A program made the translations under genes and the position numbers. DNA of 64,000 bases, taken from JBOGVZ01 sp050692985. Lineage in GTDB: Bacteria > Actinomycetota > UBA4738 > CALAEC01. Below the pieces are notes generated by a model, which was given only the letters and a program-made list of their open reading frames with translations, was not told the origin of the DNA and did no database searches. Positions 15,737 through 26,340 of this stretch are shown piece after piece. The stretch spans positions 62,001 through 126,000 of the forward strand of contig JBOGVZ010000061.1 of the NCBI GenBank assembly GCA_050692985.1, in the 5' to 3' direction. Each line of letters begins with the position of its first letter. Position 1 is the first letter of the stretch.

Positions 15737-16087
15737 GTGCGGCGATCGTATCACCCGAGGTCCGCCCCTCCCCGGGGATCGACGGGCGAGATGCCGGGCC
15801 TGTCCCGGGCGGACCCGCCCACCGCGCACCGGCACGCCCTCGGTCCGCAGGCGTCGGGCCTGGTCGGCCTCGTGGCCGGGGACCAGGCGGCCGGAGGCCG
15901 CCACCACCCGCCACCACGGCAGGCCGTCCGAGGCGGCCAGGACGTTCCCCACGGCGCGGGCCGCGCCGGGGAAGCCGGCCTCCTCGGCGATCTCCCCGTA
16001 GGCGGCCACCTCGCCGGGACGGAGCCCGGCGATCACCGCCGCGACCCGCCGCTCGAACTCGCCTCGGGTGCGCGCGGCGCGGGGCAT
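15737..16087 (-). CDS. MGMT/alkyltransferase-like DNA-binding protein, no stop codon before purF
   Basis: The frame starts at ATG 16087, eight bases after the purL stop, and encodes a DNA-binding alkyltransferase-like domain (LRPGEVAAYGEIAEEAG, PGAARAVGNVLAAS, LPWWRVVAASGRLVPGHE). The alkyl-accepting PCHR is replaced by PWWR, as in alkyltransferase-like proteins that bind but do not repair O6-alkylguanine. There is no stop between this domain and PurF: the frame continues through a Gly/Arg/Pro-rich linker. Either the two are fused, or this gene has lost its own stop through a frame change and PurF starts independently. Confidence 0.65.
15746..15751 (-). promoter_or_regulatory. -10 box TACGAT before purF (internal, leaderless)
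   Basis: On the minus strand TACGAT is followed by eight bases and then GTG 15736. This would give purF its own transcript starting close to the start codon. Confidence 0.4.
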
Positions 16088-16095
16088 GCCGTCCC

Positions 16096-18306
16096 TCAGC
16101 CCGCGGCGCGGCGGGCGGCCATCAGGCCGGGGAGGACGGACTCGTCGATGTCCCGTGCTTCCGCCACCGCCATCTCGAAGAGGTCGTCGAACACCATCCG
16201 CGGCCCCCCGGTCTCCCCGATCCGGGCGAAGGGGACCTCCAGCTCGGCGGCCAGGTCATCGAAGGGCTCCGCTCGCTCGGGCTGCACCGACACCACGGCC
16301 CGGGAGGCCGACTCGGAGAACAGGGCCACGTGGGCGGGAAGGTCTCCGGGCAGGGTGACCGCGAACCCCGTATCGCCGGCGGTGGCGGACTCGGCCAGGG
16401 CGACGGCCAGCCCGCCGTCGGAGCAGTCGTGGGCCGAGGCCAGCAGGTCGGCCCGTGCGCCCTCCACGAGTAGTCGGTGGAGGGCGGCCTCGCGCGCCAG
16501 GTCGAGCCCCGGGGGCCGTCCGCTGACCTTGCCGAGCACGGCCTCGGCGTACTCCGTCCCACCGAGCTCGGGGAACGTCTCCCCCAGCAGGTACACCACG
16601 GCGCCGGGGCCGAAGCCCGAGCCCACCCGGAGGCGGTAGTCGTCCAGAAGCCCCAGCATCCCCACCACCGCCGTGGGGTACACCGACGACTCGCCGGACT
16701 CGTTGTAGAACGACACGTTCCCACCGGTCACCGGGGTGCCCAGGGCCCGGCAGGCCTCGGCCATGCCTCGCACGGTCTCGGCGAAGGCCCACATCACCTC
16801 GGGCCGCTCGGGGTTCCCGAAGTTGAGGCAGTTCGTGATGGCCAGCGGCCGGGCGCCCACGGAGGCCACGTTGCGGGCGGCCTCGGCCACCGCGTGGGCC
16901 CCGCCCAGGAAGGGGTCCAGGTGGCCGTAGCGGCCGTTCCCGTCCGTGGACAGGGCCACCGCCTTCAGCGACCCCTCGATGCGGACCACCGCGGCGTCGC
17001 CACCGGGGCCGTGCACGGTGTTGCCCTGGACCAGGGAGTCGTACCGCTCCCACACCCACCGCTTGGAGGCCACGTTCGGCGACGCCAGCACCCGCCGGAA
17101 GGCCCCCTCCGGCCCCAGGGGCGGCATGGCGAACGTGGGGTCGTCCTCGTGGAGGGCATCCAGCGAGGAGGGCGAGGACATGGGCCGGCGGTACTCGGGG
17201 CCCTCCTCGGCCAACGAGGTGGCCGGGACCTCGGCCACCACCCGGCCGTCCCGCCGGGCCCGCACCGCCCCGTCGCCGGTGACCCGGCCGATCGCCGCCG
17301 AGGCCAGCCCCCACCTCCGGCACACGGCTTCCACCGCGTCGCGGTCCCGGGGCCGCACCACGGCCAGCATCCGCTCCTGCGACTCCGACGTCAGGATCTC
17401 GAACGCCTCCATCCCCGGCTCGCGGAGCGGGACCGCGTCGAGGTCGATCTCCGCGCCGGCCCCGGCCCGGGCCGCAGACTCCGATACCGCGCAGGTGATC
17501 CCGGCGCCGCCGAGGTCCTGGAGCCCGACCAGGAGCCCCGCGTCGGCCAGCTCCAGGCAGGCCTCGATGAGGAGCTTCTCGGAGAACGGGTCCCCGATCT
17601 GCACGCTCGGGCGGGACTCCTGGGCGGACTCATCGAGGGTCCGGGAGGCCAGCACCGACACCCCCCCGATCCCGTCGCGGCCGGTGCTGGCCCCGAGCAG
17701 CAGCAGCAGGTTCCCCTCCCCCTCCGCCCGGGCCCGCAGCAGGCGGTCGGCGGGGGCCAGCCCCACGCACATCACGTTGATCGTGGGGTTGGGGCCGTGG
17801 GCCGCCGCGAACTTGACCTCGCCACCGACGGTGGGGACCCCGATCGAGTTCCCGTACTGGCCGATCCCCGCCACCACCCCGGACAGGAGCCACCGGTTCC
17901 GGTCGTCCTCCAGCGGCCCGAACCGCAGGGGGTCGAGCAGGGCCACCGGGCGAGCCCCCATCGACAGCACGTCACGGACGATCCCGCCCACGCCGGTGGC
18001 CGCTCCCTGGAACGGCTCGATGGCCGAGGGATGCGAGTGGCTCTCGAGCTTGAACACGCAGGCCAGCCCGTCGCCCAGGTCCACCACCCCGGCGTCCTCG
18101 CCCGGTCCCACCAGCACCTGGGGCCCCTCGGTGGGCAGGGCCCGGAGGTGGATCTTGCTCGACTTGTAGGAGCAGTGCTCCGACCACATGGCCCCGTACA
18201 TGGCCAGCTCGGCGCTGTTGGGCTCCCGGCCCAGCGTGTCGCGGATCCGGTCGAGCTCGTCGTCGGTGAGGCCCAGGGCCCGGTGCAACGGCTCTGCTGC
18301 GCTCAC
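16096..18306 (-). CDS. purL: Phosphoribosylformylglycinamidine synthase, large subunit
   Basis: It makes FGAM from FGAR, ATP and ammonia delivered by PurQ. The 736-aa product is the short bacterial form that needs PurS and PurQ. It carries AMWSEHCSYKSSK near the N-terminus, the ATP-site segments KLESHSHPSAIEPFQGAATG and DLGGAGITCAVSE, and a second AIRS-like half. GTG 18306 overlaps the purQ stop by four bases and gives MSAAEPLHRALGL, the usual start position. An in-frame extension upstream would be an overlap with purQ and is rejected. Confidence 0.95.
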   Translation of the reverse strand: MSAAEPLHRALGLTDDELDRIRDTLGREPNSAELAMYGAMWSEHCSYKSSKIHLRALPTEGPQVLVGPGEDAGVVDLGDGLACVFKLESHSHPSAIEPFQGAATGVGGIVRDVLSMGARPVALLDPLRFGPLEDDRNRWLLSGVVAGIGQYGNSIGVPTVGGEVKFAAAHGPNPTINVMCVGLAPADRLLRARAEGEGNLLLLLGASTGRDGIGGVSVLASRTLDESAQESRPSVQIGDPFSEKLLIEACLELADAGLLVGLQDLGGAGITCAVSESAARAGAGAEIDLDAVPLREPGMEAFEILTSESQERMLAVVRPRDRDAVEAVCRRWGLASAAIGRVTGDGAVRARRDGRVVAEVPATSLAEEGPEYRRPMSSPSSLDALHEDDPTFAMPPLGPEGAFRRVLASPNVASKRWVWERYDSLVQGNTVHGPGGDAAVVRIEGSLKAVALSTDGNGRYGHLDPFLGGAHAVAEAARNVASVGARPLAITNCLNFGNPERPEVMWAFAETVRGMAEACRALGTPVTGGNVSFYNESGESSVYPTAVVGMLGLLDDYRLRVGSGFGPGAVVYLLGETFPELGGTEYAEAVLGKVSGRPPGLDLAREAALHRLLVEGARADLLASAHDCSDGGLAVALAESATAGDTGFAVTLPGDLPAHVALFSESASRAVVSVQPERAEPFDDLAAELEVPFARIGETGGPRMVFDDLFEMAVAEARDIDESVLPGLMAARRAAG

Positions 18307-19010
18307 GTCGTGATCGGAGCCAGGACCGAGGCCAGGAGGGACTCGAAGATCGGCTGGCCCCCGGTGGGGCCCAGGTCCGGGTCCACGGCGTGCTCGGGGT
18401 GGGGCATCATCCCCATCACGTTCCCGGCCTCGTTGCGCAGCCCGGCGATGGCGTTGGCGGCACCGTTCGGGTTCCACTCGTCTGTGACCTCGCCGCCCGG
18501 AGAGGAGTACCGGAACACCACCAGGCCCTCGTCCTCGATGCGCCCCAGCGTGTCGGGGCCGGCCACGAACTGGCCCTCGCCGTGCTTGATCGGGACCTCC
18601 AGGACCTCACCGGGCTCGACGTCGGCGGTGAACGGCGTGGCGGAGGTCTCGCACCGGACGTGGACGATCCGGCACACGAACGAGAGCGTCCGGTTGCGGA
18701 TCAGGGCCCCAGGGAGGAGCCCCGCCTCGCACAGGATCTGGAACCCGTTGCACACGCCCAGCACCGGGCCGCCCCGGTCGGCGTGAGCCCGCACCGCATC
18801 CATCACCCGGGCGAACCGGGCGATGGCCCCCGTCCTGAGGTAGTCCCCGTAGGAGAAGCCCCCCGGGAGGATCACCGCGTCGGCACCGCCCAGGTCGGCA
18901 TCTCCATGCCACACCGGCACCGGCTCGCCGCCCATGGTCCGTATGGCCCGCAGGGCGTCCCGGTCGTCGAGCGACCCGGGGAACGTGACCACCGCCACGC
19001 GGGGCTTCAT
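18303..19010 (-). CDS. purQ: FGAM synthase, glutaminase subunit
   Basis: It is a class I glutamine amidotransferase that supplies ammonia to PurL. The 235-aa protein has the nucleophile in GVCNGFQIL and the His/Glu pair in MMPHPEHAVD, plus LPGGFSYGDYLR. It overlaps purS by four bases at its start (ATGA) and purL by four at its end, as expected for equimolar subunits. Confidence 0.95.
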   Translation of the reverse strand: MKPRVAVVTFPGSLDDRDALRAIRTMGGEPVPVWHGDADLGGADAVILPGGFSYGDYLRTGAIARFARVMDAVRAHADRGGPVLGVCNGFQILCEAGLLPGALIRNRTLSFVCRIVHVRCETSATPFTADVEPGEVLEVPIKHGEGQFVAGPDTLGRIEDEGLVVFRYSSPGGEVTDEWNPNGAANAIAGLRNEAGNVMGMMPHPEHAVDPDLGPTGGQPIFESLLASVLAPITT

Positions 19011-19264
19011 TCCCCCTCCTCGACGTCCACGATCCAGAACGATTCGATCACCGGGTTCGTGAGGAGACGCTCGGCGATCTCCTTCACCTGTCCCTGAGCG
19101 TGCTCCTTCGTCTCCGCCTCCACCGTGAGATGCACGACCTTTCCGACCCGTACGTCGGAGACGTTCGTGTATCCCATGGTGGGCAAGGCATCCTCGAGCG
19201 TCTTGCCTTGAGGGTCCGCGAGACCCTCCTTCAGATGCACCATCACCTGGAATTCCCGTTTCAA
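19007..19264 (-). CDS. purS: FGAM synthase subunit PurS
   Basis: The 85-aa product links PurQ to PurL in the FGAM synthase complex. It has the typical LKEGLADPQGKTLEDAL and VRVGKVVHLTVEA sequences. The start is TTG 19264, which overlaps the purC stop (TTTGA); it gives MKREFQVMVHLKEG, the length seen in other PurS proteins. No ATG or GTG gives a better N-terminus. Confidence 0.92.
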   Translation of the reverse strand: MKREFQVMVHLKEGLADPQGKTLEDALPTMGYTNVSDVRVGKVVHLTVEAETKEHAQGQVKEIAERLLTNPVIESFWIVDVEEGE

Positions 19265-20150
19265 AGGACCCCGTGCCTCCGGAGGTACTCGTCGAACGCC
19301 TCGCCGGTGATCCGCTCGTAGGCCTCGCGGTACCGCACCGCGGTCTGGGCGACGACCTCCGGTAGGAGGTCGGGGGGCGGAGGCTCGTGGTCCCACCCGG
19401 AGGCGTCCAGCCAGTCCCGCACGTACTGCTTGTCGAACGAGGGCTGAGGCCCGCCCGGCCGGTACTGGTCCGCCGGCCAGAACCGGGAGGAGTCCGGGGT
19501 CATGACCTCGTCGCACAGCGTGATCTCCCCGCCGACGAACCCGAACTCGAACTTGGTGTCGGCCAGGATGACCCCTCGCTCCGCGGCCAGGCCGGCCCCC
19601 AGCTCGTACAGCGACAGCGTGAGCTCCTTGAGGCGCTGGGCCAGTCCCCGGCCGACGATCTCCGCGGCCTGCTCCAGCGTGATGTTCTCGTCGTGGCCGG
19701 TCTCAGCCTTGGTGGCCGGGGTGAAGATCGGCTCGGGCAGCCGGTCGGACTCCGCCAGGCCCGGCGGCAGGTCGATCCCGCACACCCGGCCGGTGGCCCG
19801 GTACTCCTTCCACCCCGACCCCGACAGGTAGCCGCGGGCAACGCACTCCACCGGGAGCATCTGGGCCCGGTGGACCAGCATGGCCCGACCGGCCAGCTCC
19901 CCTCGGTGGTCGAGGAACCGGGGCGGGAAGCCGTCCACGTCGGCGGTGATGAGGTGGTTCGGCACGAGGTCCTTCGTGCGGTCGAACCAGAACAGCGACA
20001 GGCCGGTCAGCACCCGGCCCTTGTCGGGGATCGGGTTCGGCAGGACCACGTCGAATGCGGAGATCCGGTCGCTGGTCACCATCAGCAGCCGGTCGCCAGC
20101 CTGGTAGATGTCCCGCACCTTGCCCTGGGCGGCCATCTCGGCCAGCACGC

Positions 20151-20154
<4 letters not shown>
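19261..20154 (-). CDS. purC: SAICAR synthetase
   Basis: It joins CAIR and aspartate with ATP to form SAICAR. The 297-aa protein begins with GKVRDIY near residue 11 and has TSDRISAFDVVLPNPIPDKG, LPVECVARGYLSGSGWKEY and ADTKFEFG, all family signatures. It is the longer (about 290-300 aa) form. ATG 20154 overlaps the purB stop (ATGA). Confidence 0.95.
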
Positions 20155-21470
<1,316 letters not shown>

Positions 21471-21480
21471 CGGAGGTCCC

Positions 21481-21954
21481 TCACGCCCTGAACCCCTCCG
21501 CCAGCGATTCCTTGAACTCGTGCAGCCGCTTGCGGATCAGCGGGTCGCGGACCGCCAGGATCTGGGCCGCCAGGATGGCCGCGTTCACGGCCCCGTCGAT
21601 CCCCACCGTGGCCACCGGCACCCCGCGCGGCATCTGCACCGTCGAGTACAGGGCGTCGGCCCCCCCGAGCTGGTCCGCCCCCACCGGGACGCCGATGACC
21701 GGCAACACCGTGCGGGCCGCCACGGCCCCGGCAAGGTGGGCCGCCTTCCCCGCCCCGCAGATGATGGCCACCAGGCCCCGGTCCTCGGCGGTGCGGGCGT
21801 ACTCGTCCACCAGGTCCGGGGTCCGGTGGGCCGACATCACGTGGATCTCGTGTGGGATCTCCAGGCGCTCCAGGATCGCCCCGCCCTGTTGGAGGACGGG
21901 CAGGTCCGAGGCCGACCCCACGAGGATCCCAACCAGCGGTCCGCTCTCAGCCAC
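21481..21954 (-). CDS. purE: N5-carboxyaminoimidazole ribonucleotide mutase
   Basis: It rearranges N5-CAIR to CAIR. The 157-aa class I PurE has VGSASDLP, VMSAHRTPD and ICGAGKAAHLAG with the active-site His residues. The GTG at 21954 overlaps the purD stop by eight bases and gives the normal length; a longer in-frame ORF upstream is the shadow of purD. purK, the usual partner that makes N5-CAIR, is not in this operon. Confidence 0.93.
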   Translation of the reverse strand: MAESGPLVGILVGSASDLPVLQQGGAILERLEIPHEIHVMSAHRTPDLVDEYARTAEDRGLVAIICGAGKAAHLAGAVAARTVLPVIGVPVGADQLGGADALYSTVQMPRGVPVATVGIDGAVNAAILAAQILAVRDPLIRKRLHEFKESLAEGFRA

Positions 21955-23218
21955 CCGCAGCCTCCTTCGCGATGTCCGTTCGGAAGTGCTTGCCCTCGAA
22001 GGAGACCAGCTCACAGGCCTCGTAGGCCCGCGCTCTCGCGGCGGCCAGGTCCTTCCCCAGGGCACTCACGGCCAGCACCCTCCCACCTGCGGTCACCACT
22101 CTACCGTCCCGGCGGGCCGTCCCGGCGTGGAACAGGACCGCGTCCTCCAGGTCCGAGGCCTCCCCCAGCCCGGTGATCTCGATCCCCGTGGCGTGGTCGC
22201 CGGGGTAGCCGCCCGAGGCCAGCACCACGGTCACGCAGGCGTCCTCCGACCAGGCCAGCCGGTGCCCGGCCAGGTCCCCGTCCAGGCAGGCCACGATGGC
22301 CCGGCCGAGGTCGCTCGTCAGGCGGGGAAGGATCGCCTGCGTCTCCGGGTCCCCGAACCGGCAGTTGAACTCCAGGACCCTGGGGCCCTCCTCGGTGAGC
22401 ATGAGGCCCGCGTACAGGACGCCGCGGTAGCGGATGCCCTCGGCCTCCAGCGCCCGGACGGTGGCCTCCAGGACGTCCCGGACGATGGCCGCTTCGGTGT
22501 CCGGATCCAAGAACGGCACCGGGGAGTAGGCGCCCATGCCCCCGGTGTTCGGACCGGCGTCGCCGTCGAACACCCGCTTGAAGTCCTGGGCCAGGGGCAG
22601 GGGGACCACCGTGCGCCCGTCGACCAGGGCCAGGGCGGAGATCTCCCGGCCGGACAGATGCTCCTCGATGAGCACCCGGTCGCCGGCCGGGCCGAAGGCA
22701 CCCTCGACCAGCGCGGCCTGGAGCGCCTCCACCGCCTGCTCCCGGGTGGCCGCCACCGTGACGCCCTTCCCCGCGGCCAGCCCGTCCGCCTTGACCACGT
22801 ACGGCGGCTGGAACGCGTCGAGGTGCATGATCGCCGCGGTCACGTCGGTGAACGTCTCCGACGCCGGGGCGGGGATGCCGTGCCTGGCCAGCAGCTCCTT
22901 GGCCCAGGCCTTGGAGCCCTCGATGCGGGCGGCGTCGCGGGTGGGCCCGAAGGCCCGGTGGCCGCGGGCCTCCAGCTCGTCCACCAGCCCGGCCACCAGC
23001 GGCGCCTCGGGACCGACGACCGTGAGGTCGACCTGCTTCCGCTCGACCAGGTCCACGATGCCGGGCACGTCGGTGGCATCGACCGGGAGGCACGTGGCCA
23101 GCTCACCGATGCCGGCGTTCCCCGGGGCGGCCACCAGCTCGTCGACCACGGAGCTCCGGGCCAGCTGCCAAGCCAGGGCATGCTCCCGCCCTCCCCCACC
23201 GACCAGGAGCACGCGCAC
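21947..23218 (-). CDS. purD: Phosphoribosylamine-glycine ligase
   Basis: It makes GAR from phosphoribosylamine, glycine and ATP. The 423-aa ATP-grasp protein has VLLVGGGGREHALAW, VVKADGLAAGKGV, FGDPETQ in the metal/ATP site, and GPNTGGMGAYSP. It starts at GTG 23218, two bases after the purA stop. Confidence 0.95.
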   Translation of the reverse strand: MRVLLVGGGGREHALAWQLARSSVVDELVAAPGNAGIGELATCLPVDATDVPGIVDLVERKQVDLTVVGPEAPLVAGLVDELEARGHRAFGPTRDAARIEGSKAWAKELLARHGIPAPASETFTDVTAAIMHLDAFQPPYVVKADGLAAGKGVTVAATREQAVEALQAALVEGAFGPAGDRVLIEEHLSGREISALALVDGRTVVPLPLAQDFKRVFDGDAGPNTGGMGAYSPVPFLDPDTEAAIVRDVLEATVRALEAEGIRYRGVLYAGLMLTEEGPRVLEFNCRFGDPETQAILPRLTSDLGRAIVACLDGDLAGHRLAWSEDACVTVVLASGGYPGDHATGIEITGLGEASDLEDAVLFHAGTARRDGRVVTAGGRVLAVSALGKDLAAARARAYEACELVSFEGKHFRTDIAKEAAGG

Positions 23219-23220
23219 GG

Positions 23221-24495
23221 TTAGGCGGCCTCCACGGTCTGCTCGCGGGAGGGGCCGACCGAGATCGTCCGCACCGGCACGCCGCCGGCGTCGGCCAGGC
23301 GGTCGACGTACTTGCGGGCCGCGGCGGGGAGCTCGTCCACGCCCCGGGCCTCAGAGAGGCCCTCCGACCACCCCTCCAGCTCCTCGTACAGCGGCTCGGC
23401 CTTGTGGACGATCGTCTGGTGGGGAGGGAAGTCGTCGTATTCCCGCCCCTCGTAGCGGTACGCCACGCACAACCTCACGCGATCCAGCCCCGACAGCACG
23501 TCCAGCTTCGTCAGGAACAGCTCGGTGAGCCCGTTCACCCGGGCGGCGTACCGGAGCAGCACCGCGTCGAACCAGCCGCACCGGCGCACCCGGCCGGTGG
23601 TGGTCCCCACCTCCTGGCCGCGCTCCTGCATCCACCGGCCCGCATCGCCCCGGTCCTCCGTGGGAAACGGGCCCGAGCCGACCCGGGTCACGTAGGCCTT
23701 GGTCACCCCGATCACCCGGTCCACCTCCTTCGGCCCCAGCCCCGCCCCGACCAGGGCGCCGCCGGCCACCGGGTTCGACGAGGTCACGAAGGGGTACGTG
23801 CCGTGGTCCAGGTCGAGCAGCGTCCCCTGCGCCCCCTCGAGCAGGATCCGCTTCCCCTCGCCCAGGGCCCGGTGGATGACCGCCGAGGTGTCGGCGATGT
23901 GGGGGGCCAGCCGCTCGCCGTAGCCCAGGTAGTCAGCCGTGATCTCGTCGGCATCGAGCGGCAGGCGGTTGTAGACCTTGGTCAGCACGGCGTTCTTCTC
24001 CCTGAGGGCCGCATCGAGCTTCTGGCGGAAGATCTTGGCGTCGGTGAGGTCCTGGGCCCGCAACCCGATGCGGGCGGCCTTGTCCGCGTAGGCGGGCCCG
24101 ATCCCCCGCTTGGTGGTCCCCAGCCGCTGCTTGCCCAGGTACCGCTCGGTGACCCGGTCGAGCTCCAGGTGGTACGGCATGATCAGGTGGGCGTTCGAGG
24201 AGACCAGCAGGCGCGAGGTGTCGATCCCCCGGGCCGACAGCTCGTCCATCTCCTCCAGCAGCACCTTGGGGTCGACGACCACGCCGTCGGCGATCACCGA
24301 GGTGATGTGCGGGTACAGGATCCCCGACGGGATCAGGTGCAGCTTGAGGTTGTGCTGGCCGGCCCGGACCGTGTGCCCGGCGTTGTTCCCCCCCTGGTAG
24401 CGGACCACCATGTCCATGTGGTCCGCCAGGAGGTCGGTGGCCTTGCCCTTCCCCTCGTCACCCCACTGGGTGCCGACCAGGATGGTCGCCGGCAT
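23221..24495 (-). CDS. purA: Adenylosuccinate synthetase
   Basis: It adds aspartate to IMP with GTP on the path to AMP. The 424-aa protein has the P-loop-like GTQWGDEGKGK, the QGGNNAGHT motif with the catalytic His, and TTKRGIGPAYADK. It is the first gene of the purine operon. A TAGACT -10-like hexamer (24543-24538) lies 43 bases upstream on the minus strand. Confidence 0.95.
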   Translation of the reverse strand: MPATILVGTQWGDEGKGKATDLLADHMDMVVRYQGGNNAGHTVRAGQHNLKLHLIPSGILYPHITSVIADGVVVDPKVLLEEMDELSARGIDTSRLLVSSNAHLIMPYHLELDRVTERYLGKQRLGTTKRGIGPAYADKAARIGLRAQDLTDAKIFRQKLDAALREKNAVLTKVYNRLPLDADEITADYLGYGERLAPHIADTSAVIHRALGEGKRILLEGAQGTLLDLDHGTYPFVTSSNPVAGGALVGAGLGPKEVDRVIGVTKAYVTRVGSGPFPTEDRGDAGRWMQERGQEVGTTTGRVRRCGWFDAVLLRYAARVNGLTELFLTKLDVLSGLDRVRLCVAYRYEGREYDDFPPHQTIVHKAEPLYEELEGWSEGLSEARGVDELPAAARKYVDRLADAGGVPVRTISVGPSREQTVEAA

Positions 24496-24756
24496 CAGGA
24501 CGACGAGCGGGACACGACCACATCAGCCACGAGCCCGAGTCTACGCGACGGCCAACATCACAGGGCGCCCCTTGGCCGGGCTCTTGAAGTCACGCGGGGG
24601 GGCGGCTTTCACGACCTCGGGGCCCTGGATCGCTCCCGAAACGTGAGGGACGGGCCGCATCCTCCGGGGATGGCGGCTCCCACACCTCTCTCTCCGCTGG
24701 GGCCCCGGGGTCGCCGCGCCGGCCTCTTCGCGGTGCCGCGCCGCCCTCGACCGCTG
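24496..24756 (-). promoter_or_regulatory. Upstream region of the purine operon
   Basis: About 260 bases between dodecin and purA hold no gene. TAGACT at 24543-24538 on the minus strand is the best -10 candidate, without a clear -35. I see no purine riboswitch core, and no clear PurR-type palindrome. Regulation of the operon cannot be read from it. Confidence 0.35.
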
Positions 24757-24777
24757 AAAGCCGGCCCCCCGGCCGGG
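24757..24777 (-). terminator. GC-rich hairpin after dodecin
   Basis: On the minus strand, directly after the dodecin stop, CCGGCC-GGGG-GGCCGG forms a perfect six-base-pair stem followed by CTTTC. The T-run is short, so termination may be partial. Confidence 0.45.
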
Positions 24778-24981
24778 TCAGCGTTCGATGCGGAACTTGA
24801 TCCGGACGTGGGTGTGGTACTCCTTGATCTCGTCGCCCTCGACCACCGCCGAGGTCTCCAGCACGTCCATGCCCTCGATCCCCCGGAGCGTCTTCGACGC
24901 GTCGGTCAGGGCCTGCTGGGCGGCGTCCCGCCAGGACTCGTTCGACACGCCCACCAGGTCGATCGTCTTGATGACGGCCAT
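24778..24981 (-). CDS. Dodecin (flavin-binding/storage protein)
   Basis: The 67-aa product MAVIKTIDLVGVSNESWRDA... matches the dodecin family in length and in ESWRDAAQQALTDASKTLRG, with the Trp that stacks on flavin and the EYHTHVRIKF strand. Dodecins assemble as hollow dodecamers that bind FMN, riboflavin or CoA. ATG 24981 has GGAGG six bases upstream, so it is preferred to GTG 24987. It is a single-gene unit between two other minus-strand units. Confidence 0.9.
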   Translation of the reverse strand: MAVIKTIDLVGVSNESWRDAAQQALTDASKTLRGIEGMDVLETSAVVEGDEIKEYHTHVRIKFRIER

Positions 24982-25053
24982 CCCCACCCTCCTCTCAACC
25001 GGTCGCGAGCTCGGTCGCCATTGTAGGAACCGCGCATCGGGCGGGCCAATCGG

Positions 25054-25959
25054 TCAGGCGCCCCGGTAGACGTCGATCATCCGCCGGTACGTCTCGGAGA
25101 TCCGCGAGGCAGCGTCCTGGCGCTCGGTGCTCCCGTCCAGGTACGCCTTCAGGGGGTCCCACCAGATCGTGCGGCCGATGGCGAACCCCCGGTACCCGGG
25201 CACCCCCGCCCCCTGCCGCAGCCAGTGCTCCACGGCGGCGTCGTCGGCACCGCGGCCGAGCACCACGCAGGCCACGCCGGCCCGGTCCTCCGAGCGAACC
25301 AGCTCGGAGATGCGCTGGCAGTCCTCCCGCCGATCCAGGCCCTCGATCTTCCACACGTCCGGCTCCACGTCCCCGGCGTGCATGTCGCGGATCGTCTGGA
25401 GCATCAGGTCTGGGCGGAGCTCCCGGTCGTAGCGATCCTCGTCCCCACCCACCGACTCCAGCTGCTCGGGCGTGGCCGGCACCAGCAGCTCGAACAGGAA
25501 CCTGCGGTCATGGTCGTGCAGCCAGCCGCTCAGCGTGCGCAGGCGGGCGGTCTGGCGGGCGTTCATCTCCCGGTCCGCCTCGGGGTTGTAGCGGACCAGG
25601 ACCTTGGCGAACGTGGGGTCGAAGTCCTCGATGTGGGCCCCGAACTCCTCCCCGTACTCGAAGTCGAACTCGTCCTGGCCGCTCTTCTCCACGGGCATGG
25701 CCAGCACCAGGTCCTCCTTCTTGGCCTCCCTGGCCAGGTCGGCCCCGAACTGCTCGTCCACCAGCATGCCAGCGGCGTCCCTGGGGGCTCCCTCCTCGAG
25801 CGCCCTGCGGAACCCCTCGTAGATCACCCGCTTGGCGTCCGAGATCCTCTCGGCGTCTTCGGGGCTCGGGTCGCCCTGGATGCCCAGCATCTTCTTCTGG
25901 AAGGAGCCCCGGTGGTCGAAGGCCAGGATGTACAGGTCACGGTCGTACCCCAGCGTCAT
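25054..25959 (-). CDS. DUF2090/IolC C-terminal-type aldolase-like protein
   Basis: The 301-aa product begins MTLGYDRDLYILAFDHRGSF and contains LFELLVPATPEQL, VWKIEGL and VVLGRGADD, all typical of the TIM-barrel C-terminal domain of IolC-type proteins (2-deoxy-5-keto-gluconate-6-phosphate aldolase family). It lacks the N-terminal PfkB kinase domain. ATG 25959 has AGGAGG nine bases upstream; a longer in-frame ATG at 25992 has none. No inositol genes are nearby, so the substrate is unknown. Confidence 0.75.
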   Translation of the reverse strand: MTLGYDRDLYILAFDHRGSFQKKMLGIQGDPSPEDAERISDAKRVIYEGFRRALEEGAPRDAAGMLVDEQFGADLAREAKKEDLVLAMPVEKSGQDEFDFEYGEEFGAHIEDFDPTFAKVLVRYNPEADREMNARQTARLRTLSGWLHDHDRRFLFELLVPATPEQLESVGGDEDRYDRELRPDLMLQTIRDMHAGDVEPDVWKIEGLDRREDCQRISELVRSEDRAGVACVVLGRGADDAAVEHWLRQGAGVPGYRGFAIGRTIWWDPLKAYLDGSTERQDAASRISETYRRMIDVYRGA

Positions 25960-26013
25960 TCGCTCTGACCTCCTCGTCGGTGACCGGATCATTCTGGCAG
26001 AACGGGTCTTCGG

Positions 26014-26340
26014 TCACCGGTGGGGCGGCTGCCCCCCGCCCAGGTGCCGACGGAGGTCCTCCAGGCGCTCGTCCCATTCCGCCCCCACGGAGGCCATCCA
26101 CGACACCGCCCGCTCGAGCGGCGCGGGGGTGAGCCGGTACCGGCGCTCCCGGCCCCGGGCCTCCGACTCGACCAGCCCCGCGTCAGCCAGGGCAGCCAGG
26201 TGCTTGGCCACCGCCTGCCTGGTCACCGGCATGCTGGCGGCCACCTCCGTGGCCGAGCTGGGGCCACGCTCGGACAGGAACCGGATCACCGCCCGCCTGG
26301 TGGGATCCGACAGCGCGGAGAAGACATCGCCCGCGGTCAT
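26014..26340 (-). CDS. ArsR-family transcriptional repressor
   Basis: The 108-aa product has the winged-helix pattern DVFSALSDPTRRAVIRFLSE, ATEVAASMPVTRQAVAKHL and AGLVESEARGRERRYRLTP. It lacks metal-binding cysteines and belongs to the ArsR group paired with SRPBCC proteins. Its ATG overlaps the stop of the SRPBCC gene (ATGA), an inverted order compared with most such pairs. The palindrome GCAACC-GTAG-GGTTGC in the operon promoter is the likely operator. Confidence 0.88.
   Translation of the reverse strand: MTAGDVFSALSDPTRRAVIRFLSERGPSSATEVAASMPVTRQAVAKHLAALADAGLVESEARGRERRYRLTPAPLERAVSWMASVGAEWDERLEDLRRHLGGGQPPHR

Noticed and set aside
13265..16639. Plus-strand frame of over 1100 codons across the purine operon
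   Set aside because: It is a His/Pro/Gly/Arg-rich shadow of purM, purF and purL on the other strand.
16087..18477. Extended purL start upstream of 18306
   Set aside because: The extra N-terminus overlaps purQ and has shadow composition; GTG 18306 overlaps the purQ stop in the usual way.
24496..24756. Purine riboswitch before purA
   Set aside because: The conserved core of purine riboswitches is not visible, and the region is very GC-rich.
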